Shown here: piece after piece, positions 1-11,732 of the stretch
Layout: every line of letters begins with the position of its first letter
How positions within the stretch are numbered: the stretch's first letter is position 1
Assembly: GCA_949152475.1 (NCBI GenBank)
Contig: OX424559.1
Coordinates: forward strand, 38,795,119-38,859,118
Direction of reading: 5' to 3'
Source of the DNA: Terebella lapidaria
Taxonomy: Eukaryota; Annelida; Polychaeta; Terebellida; Terebellidae
DNA: 64,000 nt
Notes under the pieces: generated by a model
The model's database searches: none
What the model was told of the DNA's origin: nothing
What the model saw: the letters and a program-made list of their open reading frames with translations, nothing else
Made by a program: the position numbers and the translations under genes

Positions 1-450
1 AAAATAACGTCCGTTTCGCTCTACGATGCACGGTTACTGAGATATGCAGGAAGCCTCAAGAATGAATCAGCAAAAAATTATTTCGACCTCTAGGTCAAAG
101 GTCGTTTGACGGATCGATCCCAAAATCAATAGGGTTCTTCCCTGGTGGCATATGAACCTCCATGCAGAGTTCTGCAACTATTGCGTAAATATTTTTCCAG
201 TTATCGTCCGGAAACCAAGTCTCAAAATTAGCCTTGATTTCATCCTCACGGACCTCACGGACCTCGGATCTGGCTCAAAAAGAATAGGGTTCTTCCACAT
301 ATCATTTCTGACTTGTGGTGAAAATTTGACGAGGATCCGTCAAGGCAATCTAAAGTTATCGTCCGGAAACCAAAAGTGGCGGAAGAAGAAAAAAAAAAAA
401 AAAAAAAAAAAAAAATTCTGCTAAAACCATAAAGGCATGCCGAAATGCCT
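1..450 (+). repeat. Family G dispersed repeat, 3' part
   Basis: This is the right-hand portion of a repeat seen again at 4330-5950 (same strand) and 62590-63060 (opposite strand). Shared landmarks in order are GTCCGTTTCGCTCTACGA, CTCTAGGTCAAAGGTCGTTT, GTTATCGTCCGGAAACCAA, a long A-run at about 390-413, and the tail TTCTGCTAAAACCATAAAGG followed by a short hairpin around GGCATNCCGAAATGCC. It has no coding capacity. The copy starts before the window. Confidence 0.75.
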
Positions 451-608
451 TAACAATGACAACTTGTCAACATCAAAAAAGCTAAACAAAATTTGACCAA
501 ATCACAGTATTTGGCAAAGGCATAAAAAAACAGTTAAATGGTTTCACTGGAACTTTGACTCTAAATCATGGAAATCTAAACTAAAGATATTTATTTGCAT
601 AACAAGAC

Positions 609-728
609 CTGTTCGTGGCAGTTCATGCAGAGCCCCTCCACTTCTGTGATCTGTTGTCCTTCATCATCAGCACTCAAGTCTGCAAACAGTGGCCCACCTC
701 TCCCTGAATCCTGACCCTCGGTCTCCAT
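609..728 (-). CDS. ZPR1: ZPR1 zinc-finger protein, first coding exon (gene continues off the left edge)
   Basis: Minus-strand exon of 40 codons. It starts at ATG (726-728) and ends in CAG before a GT donor at 607-608. The residues PLFADLSADDEGQQ, then ITEVEGLCMNC, match the N-terminus of ZPR1, where an acidic LSAEDEE stretch leads into the first half of the first C4 zinc finger (CMNC). The next expected residues (G-M-T-R-L-L-L-T) are not in the window, so the split lies just after CHEQ as the family requires. ZPR1 is a nuclear/cytoplasmic protein that binds eEF1A and, in vertebrates, SMN complexes and tyrosine-kinase receptors. The frame stays open upstream of the ATG (to 845), but those residues do not look conserved, so I treat them as 5' UTR. 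The donor GTCTTG is weak. The rest of the gene must lie left of position 1, beyond the family G repeat. Confidence 0.85.
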
Positions 729-1140
729 AGCAACCGGGCAAACTTCACCTGAACCGGAATACAGGTCAAGTCTCACAGAGCAGCATATAACTTCACTATT
801 TGACCTTGACCTGTGCAGGAATGAGGCAAAAATGATTGTTATCACTATATGTTGTAGTTTAGGTGAGATATAGTGACTTTAGCAAGTAGGAATCAACAAA
901 AATATTAGTTCGACATCTATGTTTGAATGGTGTAAATCAATTTCCTGCACATGGGCATGAGTATTACCACTATCAGAATCATGGTGACATAAGCGTCACC
1001 AGCATCAGTCAGGCACATTCCAAATTTGGTACCAGTAATTGCTATGAATTACTAAAATAGGAAATTTTATCATTAATGATGATTTACACAAAAAGTAAAT
1101 TGCAAACATGAATCACCGTTTTGTTATACTCCAGCAGTTT
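729..1140. other. 5' flank of ZPR1, no further feature recognised
   Basis: AT-rich, non-repetitive sequence upstream of the ZPR1 start. Promoter and 5' UTR are presumably here. I see no TATA box at a convincing distance and no CpG-rich stretch. Confidence 0.4.
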
Positions 1141-1149
1141 GGTTTTAAG

Positions 1150-1860
1150 GTGTGATTGCACGAAACTTACCGGTGACTGCACTGAGGCACTTTTCCATTG
1201 ACTTATAATGTGAAAGTAAAGGTAACAAAATCACCAAAACAGTACAATCCCCTGACCTAAAACTTGGCTAGCACACACACATATATTCATGGATGATGAA
1301 CCGAGACATGGTTTCATAAATGATATCACGAAAGCTGTGCAATTTGATGATTAGATAAATAATTTTATACGTTTCACCAAAACGAAGATTCGAGTGTTCT
1401 GTTTGACAAGCACTGGCTGTTGCATATATTTATTCCTTGCTGTCGTCAAAATAATGAAAATATCTAGGGCTATACTTTCTGTGAGATGAATACAATGAGC
1501 TGAACATTCATAATCCCAAACACCTCGGTGCACCCGAGTGCATATCACCTGTGAGTTTTACTGGCCTCACTAGCTATTTGCTGCACAGCATAATCCCTTC
1601 GCTCGCCCTGTTGTGAGTGTATTTTGTAGACTGAGAAATAGGTCGGAAAATGACATATGAAAACGATGAATTTAACAAATTTAACATTGCTTAGTGAGAA
1701 ACAGAGTCTCGGTTAGTAATCCTTGATGGCTAACAATCATAAAGGCAAAGTTTCACGTTGATTGGAAGTGTGTAAAATCATGAATTTGTTACCTTTTTAT
1801 TTACATTATAAGTGAATGGACAGCTGGTCACTGCAAGGTTCATGACAATCACATGCAATC
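1150..1860. mobile_element. Possible MITE with diverged inverted ends
   Basis: The sequence at about 1160-1245 (CATTGACTTATAATGTGAAA then AGGTAACAAAATCA) recurs reversed at about 1775-1850 (ATTCATGATTTTGTTACC-type order, with CATTATAAGTGAATGG). The arms are roughly 80 bp and diverged. No target duplication could be fixed and there is no coding capacity. Confidence 0.45.
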
Positions 1861-1904
1861 AATCCTTAACAGTTACAATTGTACCACTTTTGGTAACTTC
1901 AGTC

Positions 1905-2060
1905 CGACTTTCTTGCACAGAAAACAACGAGGGTTCTTGTCTGCACCTAGGCCAATGTCTACCTTTCACATACATACATTACTGAATATGCCATGTAAAA
2001 AACTTGCTTATTGGTGAAACTGACCACAACATGACCTCACCCAAATCTTGCCAGGAATGG
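1905..2060 (+). mobile_element. Diverged fragment of the MULE-like element seen at 21351-22367
   Basis: The run GAGGGTTCTTGTC, CCTAGGCC, ATGTCTACC, CATACATAC, ATGACCTCACCCAAA follows, in the same order and spacing, the segment at about 22178-22285 of the fuller copy. Both ends are missing, so this is an old fragment. Confidence 0.6.
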
Positions 2061-2640
2061 CTCTGAGACCAAGCCAGGCAGTAAATTTGAATAAAAAACG
2101 AGATACTGCCGCACTTTCCAAAACTGTTATAAATTTATTGTGTCATGAATAATATACACAAAGTGAGTGAATAAAAATAGTTTTTCCCACCTTTCAATGC
2201 AAAGAAGAAGTTTTAGTATTTTTCCTTCAATGCTGACAAGAAATTCTGAAACTGAAACAGGAAATGGCTGTACGTATACTGTTGGTCAAAAATTTGGTAT
2301 GTACCTGGTAGTACATAACTCCCATCCTTCCAAATGCCGATAGTTTCACTTCGGCAGTCGTGCAACCCCTTCGGAATATTTTATCTCACCTTCAACTTCT
2401 GATGAAATAGTTTTGGCTGATTTGGTATCGTTCAGAAGATCGAAACTGACTTTTGCCAAGTTGTATATTTATACACCAAACCTCAGAGACCCCTAGAAAA
2501 TGAGTAAGATGCGGTAATCGACTTTCACCATGGTGATCTAATCCCCCTCATTGGCTAGATGGGCCCCTAGCACCAACTCAAATATATCATAGCTCACTAA
2601 TGTGCACATACCGCACCTTAATGTAGAAAATGACAGGTGA
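2061..2640. other. Unannotated AT-rich stretch
   Basis: I see no reading frame with conservation, no repeat pair within the window and no RNA signature here. Confidence 0.4.
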
Positions 2641-2644
2641 CCCG

Positions 2645-4026
2645 GGCAGATGACAGACGAAAATGGCCGGTGCGAAAAACGAAATTACACCTGAGATTTC
2701 AAGATGACGAAATTGGAGCCAGACTGATCTTTTCACCATGAGTTATATTTCAACTCATAATACGTGCTAAACTTGGTTTCAAGTTGAAATTCAAGGTAAA
2801 AGTTGACCAAAACTGCATTTCAAGATGACGAAATTGGAGCCAGATTGATCTTTTTACTATAAGTTATATTTCAAATCATAATATGTGCCAAACTTGGTTT
2901 CAAGTTGAAATTCATAGTAAAAGTTGACCAAAACTACATTTCAAGATGAACTGATGACAAAATTGGAGCCAAATCGAACTTTTCACCGTACAGTGGTCCC
3001 TGGTCCATACGACCCCTGAACGTAACGACTTCCTGATCGGTACGACTTTTTTCTCAGGCACGGTTCATTTTACTATTGTTTTTAACTGATATTATGTTAA
3101 CTAACTAACTGATAAGTTAGTTTTTATAACTAACTGATAAGTTAGTTTTTAACTGATATTATGTGCCAAACTTGGTTTCAAACTAAGATGCAAAGTAATA
3201 GTTGACCAAAACTGTATTTCAAGATGACGAAATTGGTGCCAGAACGAATCCTAATGATAAATGTCTGTTACCATAACTGATTTTATTGTACTCAATAATA
3301 GACATAACTAGCGATATTATTGTTAACTTATTCATGAATATCAATGGTACTGCAGCCATAAAGTCAGTACTGGACTCAACCTGCACCTTGTTGAGGCCAA
3401 TAATAATGTTTCTTTGCCTAACTATTCTTATTGTGGCCAGTAATCATATGGTAATAAACTTAACTAGTAAAACCAATGTTAAACTATTCAAATTTATGTT
3501 AACTTATTCAGTAGAAGTAATCTCTTCACACAAAACCATCAACTGAAAATTTGTACACATGTCAAGTGTGTTTTGTTCGCAGAAATCAACCAAATGGAAT
3601 GATCAGAGATCTCAAACTGGATAATTAACTTTGTTGTAATAAGTTATCTCATAACTTATTTATTCAATCTTTCCGAAAAACGATCGGTTTTATGCCTGAG
3701 CATTGTTCAATATGCCTGTTCAATATTGTAGTGATTCCTGTAAAATTCCAACTCCTAGAGCGTTCACAAGCCATGGGTGTTGAAATTACTGATTTTGTCA
3801 CAAAATGTGTCGCCAATCGGTCATTTTGGTTGCTATGGCAACCAAAATCGATAGGTGTTGTAATTTCACCATAAGACACGTTCATATGAAATATTATCAA
3901 AATCGGTTCAGATTTGCAAGCTGTAGCGCATTCACAAGAAAGTGTTTGCGGACACAGACGCGGCGGCGCGACGATTGTAAATCCATAGTATCCACCAAAC
4001 TTTGTTCGGGGGATACAATAATAGGT
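2645..4026 (+). mobile_element. Family A element, copy 1 (Helentron/pearl-like, non-autonomous)
   Basis: Order of parts: about three copies of a ~121 bp monomer (landmarks TTCAAGATGACGAAATTGG, AACTTTTCACCATAAGTTAT, CCAAACTTGGTTTCAAGTTG); one copy of a ~138 bp monomer around 3280-3500 (CTCAATAATAGAC, TTAACTTATTC); and a unique 3' block with GGTTGCTATGGCAACC. Then come a short GC microsatellite (GACGCGGCGGCG) and the end CTTTGTTCGGGGGATACAAT at about 4002-4021. The same order, with more monomers, is found at 8540-11206. A tandem core, GC microsatellite, small hairpin and no coding capacity are the known layout of pearl and DINE-1 type Helentron derivatives. The assignment is by architecture only. 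Confidence 0.7.
2991..3100 (+). mobile_element. Solo end of a pogo/Tigger-like element in family A
   Basis: The family A monomer is broken at a TA (2989-2990) by CAGTGGTCCCTGGTCCATAC and about 100 bp of unrelated sequence. CAGTG after TA is the usual terminus of pogo/Tigger elements. The right end is not clear: the following 3095-3160 bases are a small local duplication of AACTGATAAGTTAGTTTTT. Only one terminus is seen, so confidence is modest. Confidence 0.45.
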
Positions 4027-4149
4027 ATATCATTATAGTTTGAGGTTATATACATACAGCAGTCAATCGGTAGTTGTTGCAAGGCTACAGATGAGCTATG
4101 AAATAAAATTGAACAGCCATGATGAGTACAGGAAGATCATTTAGAGTAC

Positions 4150-4265
4150 ATCATACAGTTTTCGGACACCAACACTAACACAGTGCCGAAACCAACTATG
4201 GTTACGCGCGTTACCATAGTAAAAAATGTCGATAGGTATTTGTTGTTCGAATTTGATCGAGCTTA
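4150..4265 (-). repeat. Dispersed repeat with TATGGTTACGCGCGTTACCA palindrome
   Basis: A ~90 bp segment, CACAGTGCCGAAACCAACTA to TTGTTCGAATTTG, is repeated in reverse complement at 15188-15270. Both copies centre on a near-perfect hairpin (TATGGTTA/YGCGCG/TTACCATA, about 4198-4219 here). No ends or target duplications identified. Confidence 0.6.
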
Positions 4266-4329
4266 ACAACTTAAATGAGAGGCTATTTTGAAGCTTTCAG
4301 AAGTCTGTGATACAAAGTTGATTGTGACT

Positions 4330-5950
4330 GCACATAATTAACTAGACGAGGCCCAAAGATGCCTCGGAGGCATTTCGGTGTTAAAGGAGGACTTCCTATC
4401 AAATTCAAACAGAATTCGGTAACATATGAGTTTCACGCACATGGAGTATTCATTCAGATGACTTCAAAATCGAAGAGATCATATTTTTAAAACTACTATC
4501 GAATGTAAAATCGAAAAGAAACTAAACTAGCGGGCCACACCCTCCAACTGGGGAGAATGAATGAGTCAAAACGATGACGTCATTGTTTTGATGATGCCTC
4601 GGGCAACGAACCACTTCCAGCATCTTTGGTTCCAGTGAAATGAGCCGCATGTCGAGGCTTCTATCAAAACAATGACGTCACAGAAATTTACGTCATGTAT
4701 GACGTTTCTGTCAGCCGTGCACTGCCGAGTGGAAAAAACTTGCAGATTTTCGGTGTTTTTGATGTTATATCCTCAGTACGATTTGTTTGTACTGAACAAA
4801 TATACATATTCTATATGTGAACGAAGCTTGAAGTCTTCTCCGTTCAAATGCATTGAGATATATTTGCTATATGGAAGTTTTAACCGTAAAATCATTGGTC
4901 GAAGCCAGTACACATTGATAGGAAGTCCTCTTTAAAACTAATTTATAATATTTATAACATGTTTACCATGGGCTCTATGATTTTAAAATGATTTTAAAAA
5001 TTTTCATTCTATTTCATTTCATTTTATAAATTTGAGGTTAAGGTCAAAGTTCATCCTAATACCCCTTGAACATGCTTGTCTACTGCCACGAGTCCGAAAA
5101 TAATGTGCATTTCGCTCGACGACGCACCGTATCTGAGATATCGACGAAAACGAAAAATGCAGACTCGGCGAAAAAATTCCAGGTCAAGGTCAAAGTTCAT
5201 CCATAATACCGTTTAGACATGTTTGTCTAGTGCCACAGGTCCGAAAATAATGTCCGTTTCGCTCTACGACGCACCGTTTCTGAGATATCGACGAAAACGA
5301 AAAATGCTGACTCGTCAAAACAATTCAAGGTCAAGGTCAAAGTTCATCCATAATACCGTTTAGACATGTTTGTCTAGTGCCACGACTCCAAAAATAACGC
5401 CCGTTTCGCTCTACGACACACCGTTCCGAGATATCGACGAAAATGAGAAATGCCGACTCGGCGAAAAAATTTCAGGTGAAGGTCAAAATTCATCCATAAT
5501 GCGAGTCCGAAAATAACGTCCGTTTCGCTCTTCGACGCACCGTTTCCGAGATATGCAGAAAACCTCAAGGATGACTGGGCGAGAACTCTTCCGACCTCTA
5601 GGTCAAGGGTCGTTTGACGGATTGATTCCAAAATCAACAGGCTTCTTCCCCGTTGATATATGCCAAGTTCTGTAGCCATTGCCTGCATAGTTTTTTAGTT
5701 ATCGTGCGGAAACAAAGTCCAAAAAATGACATTGATTTCATCCTCAAGGACCTGACGGACCTCGGATCCAGCTGAAAAACAATAGGGTTCTCCCACATAA
5801 TATGTCTGACCAATTCTGAAAATTTGGCGAATCGACATCGAGGCAAACTAGTTATCGGTCGGAAATCAAAACGGCGGAAAAAAAAGAAGAAAAAAAAAAG
5901 AAAAAAAAATTCTGCTAAAACCATAAAGGTATTTTTTCCGAAATGCCTTG
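4330..5950 (+). repeat. Family G element, long copy with tandem core
   Basis: It begins around a small hairpin (GATGCCTCGGAGGCATTT, 4359-4376) and ends at about 5950 with TTCTGCTAAAACCATAAAGG and an A/G-rich run. The core at 5036-5580 is about 3.5 tandem copies of a ~140-150 bp monomer (landmarks GGTCAAGGTCAAAGTTCATC, TAGACATGTTTGTCTAGTGC, CCGTTTCGCTCTACGAC, GAGATATCGACGAAAACGA). The left part is interrupted by a TTAA-flanked element at 4381-4935. Short in-frame stretches occur but none resembles a known protein. Confidence 0.65.
4381..4935. mobile_element. TTAA-flanked MITE, piggyBac-type target
   Basis: TTAA at 4381-4384 and 4932-4935 bound the inverted ends AGGAGGACTTCCTATCA and TGATAGGAAGTCCTCT. 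A TTAA target duplication is the hallmark of piggyBac-superfamily insertion. The ends do not begin CCC as in classical piggyBac, so superfamily is inferred from target only. The interior carries an inverted pair (TCAAAACGATGACGTCA, about 4565-4582, against CAAAACAATGACGTCA, about 4665-4680). There is no transposase. Confidence 0.65.
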
Positions 5951-6077
5951 ATTAGACAAATTACAGAGAAATAGACTTTTTCTGCGAGATATCAGTGACT
6001 GAAATTTGTGGCCGACTACAGTAACGCCCGAGTTCAAGGGTACATTGACTATGGTAACGCACAGCATTGACTATTAG

Positions 6078-7830
6078 TGGAGCGGATATGTAACAAAATA
6101 TGGCAAAGATGCTCAATGCTGGCAGAAAGTATGGAAATTCATCCCTGGGGGTTTCTGGGTATGCTGAATCCGAATTTAATGAGAACCAGGTCGTCAGGGA
6201 TCCCCATCAAAATGGCCTTTTTCAAAATGGCCGCCATCGAAAATTCTAAAGTCATGTTTTGGGCTATAACTCAGCTTCTATTGCAGATAGAGACATGACT
6301 TTGGTGTCCATACCCATGTTTTTGATACTGAGGAATCCAATGGTGTCATTGCTGAGTACATGTGACAGATGGTAGCCAGAAAATTAAAAATTGCTGACAA
6401 TGACACTTGCAAAAATTTTCTGATATGCATACAAATCCTAAAGGGGGCCAGATTGATGGTACAATTCCATTCCCATATATCAAACTCAGAACATAATAAT
6501 TATTTCACACAAATAGTGCCAAGAAGAATTATCTCAAATTCCTGGATGTATTAAACAACAACAAACACGATGCTCGCTCGAGGTCGGTGAAATATATCAC
6601 TCTTGGGGTCATTTAACGTAGTAATATGGTGATTAGTGCATGTACATCAGTATTCAGGTCCGCAGAATCCAATATTGTCAGTTGTGCATGAAATGCAACC
6701 CATTTTGTCCTCCACAGAAATTAGGGGAATCCAAGATGGTCCCCAAAGCCAACAGTTAATTTCTGAATTTAAGATATACATTTGCATAAAAATTACAAGT
6801 AATGATAAAACTGTCAATCCAATAATAGACTACTGCAGGTTCTGTAATTTCTCTTCTATTTAATTGGAATCAAGACACCATATAGGGGTGGGGTTGACAC
6901 TGAGGCCGGAGTACTTTCCATGTTTGAGGCAGCTGAAAAAAACAAACAGATAACTTATATAATGTCATTGACGTAAACATCAATGGCATGCTATATGGTG
7001 TCTTGATTCCAATGGATTAGGAGATAAATTACAGAACCTGCAATAGTCTATTATTGGATTGATAGTACGTATTATCATTACTGATAATTTTTATGCAAAG
7101 GTATTTCTTAAATTCAGAAGTTATATGTTGGCTGTGGAAACCATCTTGGATTCTCCTTAATTTCCGTGGAGGACAAAATGGGTTGCATTTCATGCACAAC
7201 TGACAATATTGAATTCTGCAGACCATTAATAGTGATTTACATGCACTTATCACCATATTACTAGGTTAAATGACCCCAAGAGTGATATATTTCACCGACC
7301 CCGAGTGAGCATCGTGTTTATTGTTGCTTAATATATCCAGGAATTTGAGATAATCCATTTTGGCACTGTTTGTGTAAATAAATTATGCATGTTCTGAGCT
7401 TGATATATGGGTATGGACTTGCGTGTACCATCAATCTGGCCCCCCTTAGGATTTATATGGATATCAGTTGCACCACGGTAGGAAATATGATTTTCGCAAG
7501 TGTCATTGTCAGCCATGTTGAATTTTGAGGCTACCATCTGTCACGTGTACTCAGCAATGACACCATTGGATTCCTCAGTATCAAAAACATGGGTATAGAC
7601 ACCAAAATCTTGTCTCTATCTGCAATAGAAGCTGAGTTATAGCCCAAAACATGATTTAGAATTTTTGACGGAGGCCTTTTTGAAAAAGGCCAATTTGGGT
7701 GGGATCTCTTGTTCTGACGATGTAGTTCCCATTAAATTTGGATTCAGCATACCCAGAAACCCCAAGGGGCGAATTTTCATACTTTCTGTCAGCATTGAGC
7801 ATCTTTTTCACATATCTGCCTGACTATATG
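6078..7830. mobile_element. Foldback element with ~800 bp arms
   Basis: The left arm (about 6078-6886) and right arm (about 6996-7830) are reverse complements over their whole length, separated by about 110 bp. Outer landmarks: AAGATGCTCAATGCTG (left) and CATTGAGCATCTTT (right). Inner landmarks: TGGAATCAAGACACCATATA (left) and ATATGGTGTCTTGATTCCAA (right). The arms are diverged by small indels. No coding capacity or target duplication could be fixed. Confidence 0.75.
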
Positions 7831-8107
7831 GTAATGCATTCACTTTTTCACTGCAAATAATAAAATTTGGCCAAGGGCCGAAGATAGGTTACCGGACAAT
7901 GTTTAAAAAAAATTTAGATGTTAGCCAGGTCACTGGTTGAATTCAAGGTCAAGAGAATATTCAGCATATATAACATTAAGCAAATATCATGTCCACAGTT
8001 GATTGCTAAGCTGTAAATTCAATAATCAGAGAGATATTAGCAATTTTGTGCTGTGGCCTTGAAAATTAAGGGGCAAAGGTCAAATTCAAGGTCATTAAAA
8101 TATTCAA

Positions 8108-8540
8108 TGCCGTAATGGCCCGAAATACCGCCCCGGTGCTTAATAGTGCTTTACATGTTTCAGCCCCGGCGCTAATACAAGACCGGCGGGTAAACGAGAC
8201 CGGCGCTTAATAATACAATGAGCAAAAACGATATATTTTGAAAGCTTGTGCGCGTGAACGTACCGATTTTCTTCACTGTATTTAGTGATATCCAGCGCGC
8301 GGTACACGGCTGGAAGGGGGGAATGGGAGTTGAGGGCATAATGACGGGCGGTTGCATCGAGGATGGTGTTAGTCCAATGGCTATGGACAGCAGATACACG
8401 GTAGATAACTTATAAACTAGACGCTTCCGGTCGCCTATGACCGCTTGGGTGTATCCCCCGTAGCCCTATCATCTCTGTTGCCCAAAATATATCACTGTCA
8501 AGTGTGAAAAACTAGAGCAAGGGCTAAAAAAGATTACCAG
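8108..8540. other. Left flank of the 3.6 kb insertion in family B; possible TIR
   Basis: CCGGCGCTTAATA/CCGGCGCTAATAC words at 8165-8210 are mirrored by GAACCGGCGCTAATTCG at 11715-11732, just where family B resumes. They may be diverged inverted ends of an element that itself received family A copy 2. 8211-8540 otherwise holds nothing I recognise. Confidence 0.35.
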
Positions 8541-11206
8541 AGAAATGTCAAATCTCAAGTCACAACTGTTTTCTTTTCCCCACCAAAATTGCTGCACTGA
8601 TTTTCCGAGGTTATTGAAGGTCGAATTCAAAATCACCACTGAAATCTCTTTATATGAATTTCCATTCGACATGTTTGATAAAATAACGAAAATACAGATA
8701 GATCAATCTTTTCACCTATTTATATTTCAACTCAGAATATTTTACAAACTTGGTTCCAAGTTGAAATTCAAAGTAAAATTTGACCAAAAATGCATTTCAA
8801 GATGACAAAATTGGAGCTAGATTGAACTTCTCACCATAAGTTATATTTCGATCCATAATACATGTATGTGCCAAACATGGTTTCAAGTTGAAATTCAAAG
8901 TAAAAGGTAATCAAAACTGCATTTCAAGATGACAAAATTGGAGCCAGATCAAACTTTTCGTCATGAGTTATATTTTAACTCATAATACCCGCCCAACTTG
9001 ATTTCAAGTTGAAATTCAAACTAAAAGTTGACCAAAACTGCATTTTAAGATGACGAAATTGGACCCAGATCAAACTTTTCGCCATGAGTTATATTTCAAC
9101 TCATAATATGTGCCAAACTTGGTATTAAGTTGAAATTCAATGTAAAAGTTGACCAAAAATGCATTTCAAGATGACGAAATTGGAGCCAGATAGAACTTTT
9201 CGTCATAAGTTATATTTTAACTCATAATATGTGCCAAACTTGGTTTCAAGTTGAAATTCAAGCTAAAAGTTTACCAAAACTGCATTTCAAGATGAAGAAA
9301 TTGGAGCCAGATCGAACTTTTCATCATAAGTTATATTTTAACTCATAATATGTGCCAAACTTGGTTTCAAGTTGAAATTCAAACTAAAAATTGACCAAAA
9401 CTGCATTTTAAGATGACGAAAATGGAGCCAGATCGAACTTTTCACCATAAGTTATATTTCGACTCATAATATGTGCCAAACATGCTTTCAAGTTGAAATT
9501 CAAAGTAAAAGTTGACCAAAACTGCATTTCAAGATGACAAAATTGGAGCCAGATCGAATTTTTCACCATAAGTTAAATTTTAACTCATAATTTGAGCCAA
9601 ACACGGTCTCAAGTTGAAATTCAAAGTAAAAGTTGATCAATGTTTTCATAAAAAGCTATTGTGATCAATAATAGACTTAACTAGCAAAAAAATAATGTTG
9701 ACTTATTTGGTCACAGCCATAAAATCTCTACTGGACAAAGCCTTCACCTTGTTGAGCCCAATAATAAATATTTCTTGTCTTAACTATTTTCATTGTGGTC
9801 AATAATAGACTTAACATGTAAAAATAAAGTTAACTTATTCGGTTACACCAGAGCTCAATAATAATTATTTCTCATCTTAACTATTTTTATTGAGGTCAAT
9901 AATAGACTTAACTAGCAAAAAAAATGTTAACTTATTTGGTTACAGACATAAAATGTCTACTGGACAGAATCTTTACCTTGTTGAGCCCAATAATAAATAT
10001 TTCTTGTCTCAACTATTTTCATTGTGGTCAATAATAGACTAAACTAGTAAAAATAATGTTAATTTATTCAGTACACCCATGAAATCTGTACTGGACATAC
10101 TTTCACCTTGTTGAGCTTAATAATAAATATTTCTCATCTTAACTATTTTTATTGTGGTCAATAATAGACTTAACTATTTTTAGTATGGTCAATAATAGAC
10201 TTAACTAGTGAAAATAATGTTAACTTATTCGGTTACACCAATGAAATTTGTACTGGACAAAACATTTACCTTGTTGAGGTTAATAATAAATATTTCTTGT
10301 CTTAACTAGTTTTATTGTGGTCAATAATAGACTTAACTAATAAAAATAATGTTAACTTATTCAGTTACACCCATGAAATTTGTACTGGACAAAACCTTTA
10401 CTTTGTTGAGCTTAATAATAAACGTTTCTCGTCTTAACTATTTTTATTGTGGACAATAATAGACTTAAGTAATAAAACTAATGTTAACTTATTCAGTAAT
10501 ATTGTCCTGTTTTCACTGAAAACTTCAGTTCTCCATTCTGAACAAGAAACCAGTGTCATTACCTTCCACTGTACAGGCTATTGGAATGATCGTACATGTC
10601 AAAATGGATATTTCAAAATTCTGTAATAAGTTAGGCTGTTAACATATTAATATTTATATGATCATTCTAAAAAACGATTAGTTTCGTGTGACAGCCCTTC
10701 CCAACAACACTTCCAAATACTATCGAGATTCGTCAAAAATTGCCATCTGTAGAGCGTTCACAAGCCATGTGTCTCAAACAGGCTGTTTTCAATGCAAAAT
10801 GTGTCCCCAAACGACCAATTCAGTTGCCACGGCAACCAAAATCGATTGGTGTTGGGATCTTACCATAATATATGTGCCTGCGAAAAATAATGGTGATCGG
10901 GTGAGAATTGCGGCCTATAGCGCGTTCACAAGCCATGTGTCTCAAACAGGCTGTTTTCAATGCAAAATGTGTCCCCAAACGACCAATTCAGTTGCCACGG
11001 CAACCAAAATCGATTGGAGTCGGGATCTTACCATTATATATGTGCCTGCAAAAAATAATGGTGATCGGATGAGAATTGCGGCCTGTAGCGCATTCACAAG
11101 AAAATCTCTGCGGACGCGGACGCGGACGCGGACACGGACGCGGACGCGGACGACGAAGCCAAATCCATAGTATCCGCCGAACTTTGTTCGGGGGATACAA
11201 TTATAG
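8540..11206 (+). mobile_element. Family A element, copy 2 (long tandem core)
   Basis: Same layout as 2645-4026 but expanded. There are about eight ~121 bp monomers at 8740-9640 and about six ~138 bp monomers at 9640-10500 (CAATAATAGACTTAACTAG, GTTAACTTATTC, CACCTTGTTGAGC). A 168 bp direct duplication follows at 10756-11090 (TGTGTCTCAAACAGGCTGTT, GTTGCCACGGCAACCAAAAT), then a (GGACGC)n microsatellite at 11108-11150. The hairpin CCGAACTTTGTTCGG is at 11177-11191 and the end GGGATACAATTATAG at 11192-11206. The two-monomer core followed by microsatellite and hairpin resembles pearl elements of bivalves and DINE-1 of flies. No Rep/helicase is encoded. Confidence 0.75.
11108..11150 (+). repeat. (GGACGC)n microsatellite in family A
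   Basis: About seven hexamer units, imperfect at both edges. The copy at 3955-3975 has only a short GACGCGGCGGCG remnant, so the tract length varies between copies. Confidence 0.9.
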
Positions 11207-11732
11207 TAAAATACATCGTGAGGAAGCTTGCAAATTCAATAGAAAATCTACCGGTGCTGGTACCTGCCGATATTCTGTAAATCAGTCAGTTTTTCAGAGA
11301 GTTTGGATATATCTTGATATCGGTGTGTTACATGACCGGTTCATACACAGACCTACTGCATACGTTATGTGCGTAGAATATGTCGCATGGCGCCGCAATA
11401 CATGCAACCAACAAAGATATATGGTAATGGTTATTTATATTATGCTGATATAAATGTAATGTAATTTTGGGTCTTGGGGAATGGATATCATTAAGTTTGT
11501 CAGTACAATTATATTTACATGTACATGTACATGCAGCTGCTCAATTGCATCACCTAATTGGTTAGCAGGTGTTCTATTGTCATAATGAAAATCTCATATC
11601 GTTGAGTAAGTGTCAGTTGTGTTGTTTCACACATGTGTAATCAATTGCAATCACCGTGGGACTCTTGTGTGCTACGTGCACCGGTACATGGACTTACACC
11701 CGGCAGTTATTTGAACCGGCGCTAATTCGAAT
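11207..11732. other. Unannotated stretch right of family A copy 2
   Basis: Contains an ACATGTACATGTACATG run near 11518-11534 and ends with GAACCGGCGCTAATTCG where family B resumes. No gene signal. Confidence 0.4.

Noticed and set aside
729-845. Upstream extension of the ZPR1 frame
   Set aside because: Open but without resemblance to ZPR1. The conserved part begins after the ATG at 728, so it is treated as 5' UTR.
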